Below, piece after piece: positions 6,894 to 12,516 of a stretch of DNA of 12,694 bases. The position numbers and the translations under genes are program-made. The notes beneath the pieces were generated by a model. That model saw only the letters and a list, made by a program, of their open reading frames with translations. It did no database searches and was not told where the DNA came from. Location of the stretch: the NCBI GenBank assembly GCA_035544675.1, contig DATKCA010000144.1, positions 1-12,694 on the forward strand, read 5' to 3'. Source of the DNA: DATKCA01 sp035544675 (GTDB taxonomy: Bacteria > Acidobacteriota > Thermoanaerobaculia > Gp7-AA8). Within the stretch, counting starts at the first letter, position 1; every line of letters starts with the position of its first letter.

Positions 6894-7559
6894 ATGGCCT
6901 TTCTCGAAGGGCGCGCTCTCTCCAAGACCTATCGGAACGCCGAGGTGCCGGTGGAGGTGTTTGCCGGTCTGGACCTGAAGGTGGAGCGGGGGGAGATGCT
7001 GGCCATCGTCGGCCCCTCCGGCATCGGCAAATCGACCCTCCTCCATCTGCTGGGCGGCCTCGATCGGCCAGATTCCGGAACCATCCGTGTCGGTAACGAT
7101 GAGGTGACATCCATGACCAGCGACGAGCTGGCGCGGTTCCGCAACCGCAATGTCGGCTTTGTCTTTCAGTTTCATCATCTTCTGCCCGAGTTCACGGCCG
7201 TGGAGAATGTGGCCATGCCGGGCTGGATCGGAAGAGTTTCCGCCGGTGAGGCGTTGCAGAAGGCGTCCGCACTCCTTTCGGAGCTCGGGCTGGAAGCGAG
7301 AGGTCGTCACTACCCCAGCCAGCTCTCAGGCGGGGAGCAACAACGTGTCGCGATCGCCCGGGCCCTGCTCACCGATCCGCTGCTGTTTCTCGCCGACGAG
7401 CCGACCGGGAATCTCGACCTCGAGACCGCCGAGCGCGTATTCGAGGCAGTGCGGGAGTGCCATGTCAAGAGACGGCTGACATCCGTGATTGTGACCCACA
7501 ATCACGACCTGGCTGACCGATGTGACCGGGTATTCGAGATGAAGCAGCGATACAATTGA
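6894..7559 (+). CDS. lolD: LolD-like ABC transporter ATP-binding protein
   Basis: 221 aa, the usual LolD length. It has Walker A GPSGIGKST (40-48), Q-loop FQFHHLLPEF (Q92) followed by TAVENVAMP, ABC signature LSGGEQQ (144-150), Walker B LLFLADEP (163-170) and switch histidine H202 in VTHNHDLA. The FHHLLPEF sequence is characteristic of LolD, the ATPase that with LolC/LolE extracts lipoproteins from the inner membrane for delivery to the outer membrane; the related MacB-type ATPases are the alternative. The open frame continues upstream to 6717, but that part overlaps the amidohydrolase and its repeats, so I start at 6894. No permease gene is next to it, which is unusual, and its partner must be encoded elsewhere. 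It ends 28 bases before clpC in the same direction, so co-transcription is likely. Confidence 0.9.
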   Translation: MAFLEGRALSKTYRNAEVPVEVFAGLDLKVERGEMLAIVGPSGIGKSTLLHLLGGLDRPDSGTIRVGNDEVTSMTSDELARFRNRNVGFVFQFHHLLPEFTAVENVAMPGWIGRVSAGEALQKASALLSELGLEARGRHYPSQLSGGEQQRVAIARALLTDPLLFLADEPTGNLDLETAERVFEAVRECHVKRRLTSVIVTHNHDLADRCDRVFEMKQRYN

Positions 7560-7587
7560 TTTCGGCACCCAGGTTCTGCCAAAGACC

Positions 7588-10020
7588 ATGTTCGAAAAAT
7601 ACAACGAGAAAGCGCGTCGTGCCCTCTTCTTCGCCCGCTACGAAGCCTCCAAGCTCGGCAGTCGCGTCATCGAATCGGAGCACATCCTCCTCGGCGTCCT
7701 CCGAGAGGGGGAGGAGATCATCAAGGAGATTTTCTCCCGGTTCAATGTGAAGCCGGAGCAGATCCGCCGCGAAGTCGAAGGCGACCGCCTGTTCGTCGAC
7801 CGCATCTCCTCTTCGGCCGAGCTGCCGCTATCCGAGGAGTCGAAGAAGATCCTCGCGTATGCGGCGCACGAGGCGGAGTCGATGCTGCACCAGTACGTCG
7901 GCACCGAGCATCTGCTGATCGGCATCCTGCGCGTGGAGTCGTCAACGGCCGCGCGCATCCTCACCGCCAAGGGTCTGAACGTCTACGGGGTCCGCGAGGA
8001 GACGATCTCCATTCTGAAAGAGCGCGAGGCGGACAAGCAGAAGAAGGAGCTGCCCTTCCTCGCCGAGTACGCCCGCGACCTGACACAGATGGCGCATCAG
8101 GCGCAGTTCGATCCGCTGATCGGACGGGAGAAGGAAGTCGAGCGCATCATCCAGATCCTGTCCCGCCGCACGAAGAACAACCCCATTCTTCTCGGCGAGC
8201 CGGGCGTGGGAAAGACGGCCATCGTCGAGGGGCTGGCGCAGCGCATCGTCGACGGCAACGTCCCGCTGTTCATCGCCAACAAGCGGATCCTGTCGCTCGA
8301 CCTGTCGCTGATCGTGGCCGGGACGAAGTATCGCGGCCAGTTCGAGGAGCGGCTCAAGGGCATCATCAAGGAGCTGAAAGAGAATCCGGACATCATCATC
8401 TTCATCGATGAGATCCACTCGCTGATCGGTGCCGGGTCGGCCGAGGGCTCGCTCGACGCGGCCAACATTCTCAAGCCGGCGCTCTCGCGCGGGGAGATCT
8501 CCTGCATCGGCGCCACGACGATCCGCGAGTACCGGCGCTACATCGAGAAGGACCGCTCGCTGCTGCGCCGTTTCCAGGCCATCAACGTGGCGCCGCCGAG
8601 CGAGGACGAGACGCTGCAGATCCTCGAGGGTGTCAAGGAGCGCTACGAGAGCTTCCACAAGGTCAAGTACAGCGACACGGCCATCCGTTCCGCGGTGTAT
8701 CAGTCCAACCGCTACATCACCGATCGTTTCTTCCCCGACAAGGCCATCGACATCCTCGACGAGGCCGGCGCCAAGGTGAAGCTGCGCCGCGTGGCCGACA
8801 CTCAGAATCTGCGGCGGCTGGAATCGGAGATCCGCTCCATCGTCAAGGAGATGAAGAAGGCCATCTCGGACAAGGATTTCGAAAAGGCCGTGTTCCTGCG
8901 CGAGCGCGAGATCGAACTCAAGGACGAGATCGAGCGCTTCAAGTCCGAGCGCGAGACCGTCGGCGACGAGATGATGGAGGTGACCAAGAAGGACGTCGAG
9001 GAGATCATCAGCTCCTGGACGGACATCCCGGTCACGTCGATCGAGGCCGACGAGGCCGCCAAGCTGATCAACATGGAAGAGATCCTGATGCGGCGCATCG
9101 TCGGTCAGGACAAGGCCATCAAGGCCATCTCCCGCGCCATCCGCCGCTCACGCCTCGGCGTGGCCTCGCCGAACCGTCCCATGGGCTCGTTCATCTTCCT
9201 CGGATCGTCCGGTGTTGGTAAGACTGAAGTGGCCCGCCGGCTGGCCGAGTTCCTGTTCGGGTCGCAGAAGCATCTCATCCGCTTCGACATGTCGGAGTAC
9301 ATGGAGAAGCATGCCGTGTCGAAGCTGATCGGATCGCCTCCCGGGTATGTCGGTCATGAAGAGGGCGGCCAGCTCACCGAGCGTGTGCGCCGCAATCCGT
9401 ATTCGGTGGTGCTGCTGGACGAGATCGAGAAGGCGCATCCGGACATCGCCAACATCCTCCTGCAGATCCTGGAGGACGGGATCCTGACCGACTCGCTCGG
9501 CAACCAGGTCGACTTCCGCAACACGCTCATCATCATGACCTCGAACCTCGGCACCCGCTTCCTGACGACGAAGGGGCACATGGGCTTCCGCGAGAATACG
9601 GCCGAGGGGGATCAGAAGAGCGCGGAGATGATGATCAACCAGGAGCTCAAGAAGGAGTTCTCTCCGGAGTTCATCAACCGGATCGACGACATCATCATCT
9701 TCAACCCGCTGACGCAGGTGGAGCTGCGTCAGGTGTGCCGGCTGCTGGTGGACGACGTCAACCAGGCCCTGATCCACAAGAACGTGCACATCGCCATCGA
9801 CGACAGTGTGGTGGACTGGCTGCTCAAGCGCGCGGAGGAGGAGGCGAACTCCGGTGCCAGGCCGCTGCGGCGGGCGATCCAGCGGCACATCGAGGACGAG
9901 CTGTCGGAGTTCATGATCCGGCACAAGGACACAGTGCCGGAGCGGATCGACTTCACGATGAACGGCGAGGAGATCATGCTGATCGCGGCGCCGAAGGATG
10001 TCGACCTGATTCCGAATTAG
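7588..10020 (+). CDS. clpC: ATP-dependent Clp protease ATP-binding subunit ClpC
   Basis: 810 aa, full length for ClpC. It is a hexameric AAA+ unfoldase that feeds substrates to ClpP in the cytosol. In order: Clp N-domain (1-145, with SEHILLG and TEHLLIG); AAA1 with Walker A GEPGVGKT (203-210), pore loop GTKYRG (Y248), Walker B IIIFIDE (269-275) and arginine fingers R327-R328; a middle coiled-coil/UVR segment (about 408-455); AAA2 with Walker A GSSGVGKT (539-546), pore loop GYVG (Y587), Walker B VVLLDE (607-612) and sensor region INRID (696-700). MGF at 665-667 stands where ClpP-binding ClpC proteins have a (V/L/I)GF tripeptide. The short middle domain argues against ClpB. There is no clear ribosome binding site before the ATG. 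A strong terminator follows. No ctsR or mcsAB-type genes are adjacent. Confidence 0.97.
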   Translation: MFEKYNEKARRALFFARYEASKLGSRVIESEHILLGVLREGEEIIKEIFSRFNVKPEQIRREVEGDRLFVDRISSSAELPLSEESKKILAYAAHEAESMLHQYVGTEHLLIGILRVESSTAARILTAKGLNVYGVREETISILKEREADKQKKELPFLAEYARDLTQMAHQAQFDPLIGREKEVERIIQILSRRTKNNPILLGEPGVGKTAIVEGLAQRIVDGNVPLFIANKRILSLDLSLIVAGTKYRGQFEERLKGIIKELKENPDIIIFIDEIHSLIGAGSAEGSLDAANILKPALSRGEISCIGATTIREYRRYIEKDRSLLRRFQAINVAPPSEDETLQILEGVKERYESFHKVKYSDTAIRSAVYQSNRYITDRFFPDKAIDILDEAGAKVKLRRVADTQNLRRLESEIRSIVKEMKKAISDKDFEKAVFLREREIELKDEIERFKSERETVGDEMMEVTKKDVEEIISSWTDIPVTSIEADEAAKLINMEEILMRRIVGQDKAIKAISRAIRRSRLGVASPNRPMGSFIFLGSSGVGKTEVARRLAEFLFGSQKHLIRFDMSEYMEKHAVSKLIGSPPGYVGHEEGGQLTERVRRNPYSVVLLDEIEKAHPDIANILLQILEDGILTDSLGNQVDFRNTLIIMTSNLGTRFLTTKGHMGFRENTAEGDQKSAEMMINQELKKEFSPEFINRIDDIIIFNPLTQVELRQVCRLLVDDVNQALIHKNVHIAIDDSVVDWLLKRAEEEANSGARPLRRAIQRHIEDELSEFMIRHKDTVPERIDFTMNGEEIMLIAAPKDVDLIPN

Positions 10021-10053
10021 CGGTACGCGTCCCGATGGACGCCGCCTGGTGGA

Positions 10054-10079
10054 GCGCCGCCGACCCGGCGGCGCTTTTT
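10054..10079 (+). terminator. intrinsic terminator after clpC
   Basis: A perfect 9-bp stem, GCGCCGCCG (10054-10062) and CGGCGGCGC (10066-10074) around a 3-base loop, is followed by five T. The 3' arm and T-tract (GGCGGCGCTTTTT) are repeated at 10084-10096, offering a second, alternative 3' arm. It ends the lolD-clpC unit and insulates intI. Confidence 0.88.
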
Positions 10080-10119
10080 CATTGGCGGCGCTTTTTATTG
10101 TTGCTTGGCGGATTCTGTC

Positions 10120-10184
10120 GCCGAATCGATTCGGCAGCGTCGCGCCGGCGCGCGTCGTCGAATCCATTCGCCGGCACGGCGAAT
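10120..10184. other. cluster of palindromes in the clpC-intI spacer
   Basis: Three symmetrical elements lie in 65 bp: GCCGAATCGATTCGGC (10120-10135), CGCGCCGGCGCG (10141-10152) and the hairpin ATTCGCCG-GCA-CGGCGAAT (10166-10184). GAATC or GATTC recurs several times. None is followed by a T-tract, so these are not ordinary terminators; operator or recombinase-binding sites are possible. Apart from these, the terminator and the palindromes at 10221-10244, the 230-bp spacer shows nothing. Confidence 0.55.
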
Positions 10185-10220
10185 CGTGCGGAATCCACCC
10201 TGCGTAGAAAACTTGCGCTT

Positions 10221-10244
10221 CGGATCGATCCGAGGGACCCTCGG
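10221..10244 (+). promoter_or_regulatory. two overlapping palindromes just upstream of the intI start
   Basis: CGGATCGATCCG (10221-10232) overlaps CCGAGGG-A-CCCTCGG (10230-10244), which ends 6 bases before the intI ATG. The second would fold as a 7-bp hairpin in the mRNA and hold the only purine-rich GAGGG in paired form. It may be an operator or a structure that limits translation. No LexA box like those of proteobacterial integrons was recognised. Confidence 0.4.
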
Positions 10245-10250
10245 TGCGCC

Positions 10251-11216
10251 ATGGCAGCCGAGCCGCCGAAGCTCCTCGATCGTGTCCGCGCCGCGGTGCG
10301 TGCGCGTCATTACAGTCCGCGCACCGAAGAGACGTATGTTCTCTGGATCCGCCGTTTCATACTCTTCCATGGGAAGCGGCACCCCTCTGCGATGGGCGCG
10401 GTCGAGGTGAACGCGTTCCTCAGCAGTCTGGCCACGGAGAAGCACGTGGCTGCGGCTACGCAGAACCAGGCTCTCAGCGCTCTCATTTTTCTCTATCGGG
10501 TGGTGTTGGATGATCCGCTTCCCTGGCTCCACGAGCTGGTGCGCGCGCAGAGGCCGGCGCGTCTTCCCGTCGTATTGACGATCGATGAGGTCCGTCGCGT
10601 CATCGATCGTCTGCAGGGTGTGCCGAGGCTCGTCGCGCAGCTTCTTTACGGATCGGGGCTGCGTCTTCTGGAAGCTTTGATGTTGCGGGTCAAGGACGTC
10701 GATTTCGTGCGGGGGCAGATCATGGTGCGCGATCCCAAGGGCCGTCGAGATCGTACGACGATGATGCCTCGTGCCGTGACGGATGCGTTACACGAGCAGT
10801 TGCTGGGTGTAAAGATGCTCCATGAGAAGGATCTCGCGGAGGGGTTCGGCCGTGTCTGGCTGCCGAATGCCATCGAGCGAAAGCTGGTCAATGCGGCCAC
10901 CGACTGGAAGTGGCAGTGGGTTTTCCCGGCATCGTCGCGCTGGAAGGCCGAGGACGGCAAGGAGGGGAGGCATCACGTGCACGAGTCGCTCGTGCAGCGG
11001 GCGGTCACGAAAGCGGCGGCGGCGGCGGGGATCGAGAAGCGGGTGACCTGTCACACGTTCCGTCATTCGTTCGCAACGCATCTCCTGGAGCGCGGCCACG
11101 ATATTCGCACGGTGCAGGAGTTGCTGGGTCACCGCGACGTGTCGACGACGATGATCTACACCCACGTACTGCGTCACGGCGCGCGAGGAGTGCGCAGCCC
11201 GCTGGATCCGGTGTGA
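10251..11216 (+). CDS. intI: integron integrase (IntI-type tyrosine recombinase)
   Basis: 321 aa. It catalyses cassette recombination between attI and single-stranded folded attC. The N-terminal SAM-like domain (1-95) contains HYSPRTEETYVLWIRRFILF and the catalytic domain follows. Catalytic residues are R138 (YGSGLRLLE), K163 (DPKGRRDR), H268 and R271 (HTFRHSFATHL), H294 (LLGH) and nucleophile Y303 (TTMIYTHV). The insertion that separates integron integrases from XerC/D is present at about 192-225 (EGFGRVWLPNAI, then DWKWQWVFP), followed by RHHVHESLVQRAV, and the protein ends GVRSPLD as IntI proteins do. I start at ATG 10251; the frame stays open upstream into clpC without support. It looks intact. 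An attI-like segment and attC cassettes lie directly 3' of it in the same orientation, the reverse of the common layout. Confidence 0.93.
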   Translation: MAAEPPKLLDRVRAAVRARHYSPRTEETYVLWIRRFILFHGKRHPSAMGAVEVNAFLSSLATEKHVAAATQNQALSALIFLYRVVLDDPLPWLHELVRAQRPARLPVVLTIDEVRRVIDRLQGVPRLVAQLLYGSGLRLLEALMLRVKDVDFVRGQIMVRDPKGRRDRTTMMPRAVTDALHEQLLGVKMLHEKDLAEGFGRVWLPNAIERKLVNAATDWKWQWVFPASSRWKAEDGKEGRHHVHESLVQRAVTKAAAAAGIEKRVTCHTFRHSFATHLLERGHDIRTVQELLGHRDVSTTMIYTHVLRHGARGVRSPLDPV

Positions 11217-11301
11217 GATAACACTGCCGAACGCAGGGGAGAGCAGGCCGGGGAAAACGAGCAGCAAACGAACTGGGAGAGCTGTCGAAGTATAGTTAGC
11301 C
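11217..11301 (+). other. attI-like site between intI and the first cassette
   Basis: The 79 bp after the intI stop end in GTTAGCC (11295-11301), the crossover heptamer at which cassette 1 begins (G11295 | T11296). The consensus is GTTRRRY and this copy deviates at the fifth or sixth base. The boundary is supported because GTTAGCCCG is the exact reverse complement of cassette 1's own attC left end at 11856-11864. A GAGCAGCAAACGA stretch (11259-11271) resembles, from memory, part of attI1 of class 1 integrons, which may be coincidence. Confidence 0.72.
11291..11296 (+). promoter_or_regulatory. possible cassette promoter -10 box spanning the crossover point
   Basis: TATAGT matches the -10 consensus at five of six positions and straddles the crossover, so its last T is the first base of the cassette. 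Since cassettes begin with TT, any inserted cassette would complete the box. No clear -35 is seen at the usual distance, so this is tentative. Confidence 0.3.
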
Positions 11302-11326
11302 CGACCGCGCGCGACGATGGAAAAAA

Positions 11327-11743
11327 ATGCGAACGTTCCTGGTTCTTACCTTCTGTCTATTCGCATGTGCTCTCGGCCCATCGAAGAATGAGTTTCGTGC
11401 ATCGGCGCGCGAACACGCGGGACCGACGGCGCGCGATTGTGGATATGTCACCGTCGGTACCGACTCCTCAAATCAAGATCGTTGCTTTGCCGCCGCGTTC
11501 GCGGACAAGCAACCGTTCTTCGGCTTCCGTCAGCGGCAAGGCGTCGACTCTGAAATTGAGGTAGCGATCGTCGCGACTCCTGAGGGCCGATTTCTCCACA
11601 TGCTTTACGACAGCAACATTTGCGGGGCTCGTTATCGCACGTCCAGATGCACCTCTCGCGTCGCAATCTCGCCATGTTCGCCCGCGACTCGTTCTGAATC
11701 GGGTGAGGCGACTTTCGCCTGCGTACTGGCGAATGGACCTTGA
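11327..11743 (+). CDS. small secreted or lipoprotein-like cysteine-rich protein of cassette 1
   Basis: 138 aa of unknown function. The start is an ATG preceded by a weak GGA about 7 bases upstream and only 31 bases into the cassette, typical for cassette genes. The N-terminus MRTFLVLTFCLFAC is a signal sequence; LFAC at 11-14 resembles a lipobox, with C14 as the possible lipidated residue. The remainder has six further cysteines (38, 53, 99, 108, 117, 132), which suggests disulfides outside the cytoplasm. Sequence features are DCGYVTVGTD, an alpha-helical RCFAAAFADKQPF, QGVDSEIEVAIV and HMLYDSNICG. I have an impression of similar short secreted proteins in cassettes of other soil bacteria (CG...D..C...AF...PF...QG.DS...YDS), but cannot name a family. 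It is presumably expressed from a promoter upstream of the array. Confidence 0.65.
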   Translation: MRTFLVLTFCLFACALGPSKNEFRASAREHAGPTARDCGYVTVGTDSSNQDRCFAAAFADKQPFFGFRQRQGVDSEIEVAIVATPEGRFLHMLYDSNICGARYRTSRCTSRVAISPCSPATRSESGEATFACVLANGP

Positions 11744-11752
11744 CCTCTCAGG

Positions 11753-11765
11753 CGGGTTAACTCCG
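11753..11765 (+). other. partial attC left-end relic inside cassette 1
   Basis: CGGGTTAACTCCG matches 12 of 13 bases of the attC1 left end CGGGCTAACTCCG (11856-11868) and lies 103 bp upstream in the same orientation, 10 bases after the cassette 1 gene. No matching right arm was found. It may be the stump of a lost attC, meaning cassette 1 is a fusion of two cassettes. Confidence 0.4.
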
Positions 11766-11857
11766 ACCGGCGCTACATCGAAACAGATGGAGCCGCTCGT
11801 ATCGCTCTCGCGTTGGAATGACGAAACAACTGGTGAAGACGCATGTGGCAAACAGCG

Positions 11858-11991
11858 GGCTAACTCCGCGTAGCACCCGACGCGGCCCGCTCGTGGCTCG
11901 GCGCTTCCGCGCCTGGTGCTTCGCGGCTCGAAATGGCAGCGCTCGTGGCAAGTGGAACCGGCCGCGCGGGTGAACGCGTGATACGTTGGGT
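11858..11991 (+). other. attC1 recombination site (134 bp) of cassette 1
   Basis: The left end is GGCTAAC (11858-11864) and the right end GTTGGGT (11985-11991), where the last six bases belong to cassette 2. The arms pair as CGCGT (11867-11871) with ACGCG (11974-11978), CACCCG (11874-11879) with CGGGTG (11967-11972) and CGCGGCC (11881-11887) with GGCCGCG (11960-11966), leaving A11880 as an extrahelical base. A hairpin with a bulged base and an unpaired spacer (TC opposite TGATAC) is the hallmark of attC folded as single strand. The central 70 bases are a variable loop region. Confidence 0.85.
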
Positions 11992-12168
11992 TGACGACGA
12001 AGGTGGTTGTTCTGCCTGCGCCTACTTGACGAGTAACGCGTCTTGAGAAGCTGCCGGCCGTTTGGCGGCGCCGGCGGTCGCAAGCGACGCGCAGCGCGCC
12101 GCGCTGGCCATGCGGGCGCGGCTGTCAAAGTCGTGGTGTGGCGCCGAGATGCACATCGGGCAAACAAC
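11985..12168 (+). repeat. 184-bp direct repeat, copy A (5' part of cassette 2)
   Basis: It is nearly identical to 12510-12694: about five differences, including one inserted base in copy B. With the preceding attC the similar block is about 310 bp. The attC part is more diverged (about 13 differences over 120 bases) than this part, as expected if the attC sites belong to different cassettes while cassettes 2 and 3 are paralogues. Confidence 0.9.
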
Positions 12169-12510
12169 CGCGGTTCGTGTCGGCGCCGTCGGATACATCG
12201 CGTCGCCGCGCCCTGACCGCGCGAGTGATTTGAAGCTGCGGGTCGTTGGCCAGCACGGACGCGCGACCTACATCACGCGGGCCGGCGCCGCGTCTCCGTA
12301 GCTTACATCATCGAGAAACGATAATCGCGCTCTCCGTGAAATCACGATCTCGGATCTGGTGATCACTTCGTCGTGAGCCGCAACCCAACTGCGCGTAGCA
12401 CCCGACGCGGCCCGCTTGTGGCCCGGCGCTTGCGCGCCTCGTCCTTCGCAGGTCGGAACGCCAGCGCTCGTGGCAGGTGGAACCGGCCGCGCGGGTGAAC
12501 GCGTGATACG
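11986..12510 (+). mobile_element. integron gene cassette 2 (525 bp), no convincing gene
   Basis: The boundaries are T11986 and G12510. Its first bases TTGGGTTG plus the preceding G form GTTGGGTTG, the exact reverse complement of its attC left end CAACCCAAC (12381-12389). Some 395 bp precede attC2. Only short, weak open frames are present on either strand, and the reading frames are not preserved in the paralogous cassette 3. It may carry a non-coding RNA, a decayed gene or a promoter. Confidence 0.8.
12062..12301 (+). CDS. doubtful small open frame in cassette 2
   Basis: 79 codons from TTG at 12062; internal ATGs at 12110 and 12149 would give 63 or 50 residues. The C-terminal part (VRVGAVGYIA, then DLKLRVVGQHGRATYI) could be beta-strand rich. 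Against it: no ribosome binding site precedes any of these starts, and in the near-identical DNA of cassette 3 the same frame ends at TAA 12659-12661 through a one-base insertion. I do not recognise it and think it is more likely not translated. Confidence 0.2.
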   Translation: MAAPAVASDAQRAALAMRARLSKSWCGAEMHIGQTTAVRVGAVGYIASPRPDRASDLKLRVVGQHGRATYITRAGAASP

Positions 12511-12516
12511 TTGGGT
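12383..12516 (+). other. attC2 recombination site (134 bp) of cassette 2
   Basis: The left end ACCCAAC (12383-12389) fits RYYYAAC and the right end GTTGGGT (12510-12516) fits GTTRRRY; they are exact complements. The arms pair as CGCGT (12392-12396) with ACGCG (12499-12503), CACCCG (12399-12404) with CGGGTG (12492-12497) and CGCGGCC (12406-12412) with GGCCGCG (12485-12491), with A12405 bulged as in attC1. The length equals attC1 and differences cluster in the central variable region. Confidence 0.88.

Larger units (their letters stand above)
11296..11985 (+). mobile_element. integron gene cassette 1 (690 bp)
   Basis: It runs from T11296, just after the attI G, to G11985, the first base of the next crossover heptamer. 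It holds one protein gene near its 5' end in array orientation, about 110 bp of non-coding DNA with a partial attC-like relic, and attC1. Its bases look less GC-rich than the intI and clpC genes, as expected for a captured cassette. Confidence 0.8.

Noticed and set aside
9735..10250. Extended N-terminus for intI reaching into clpC
   Set aside because: It overlaps clpC and its terminator, and the length and N-terminal domain of IntI fit the 10251 start.
10120..10250. LexA-type SOS box before intI
   Set aside because: No CTGT-N8-ACAG or similar motif was found; the palindromes present are of other types.
11757..12167. Minus-strand open frame across attC1, with a similar one at 12363-12689
   Set aside because: The two predicted proteins resemble each other only because they translate the attC sites and the shared 184-bp segment; the Arg-rich composition reflects the attC arms.
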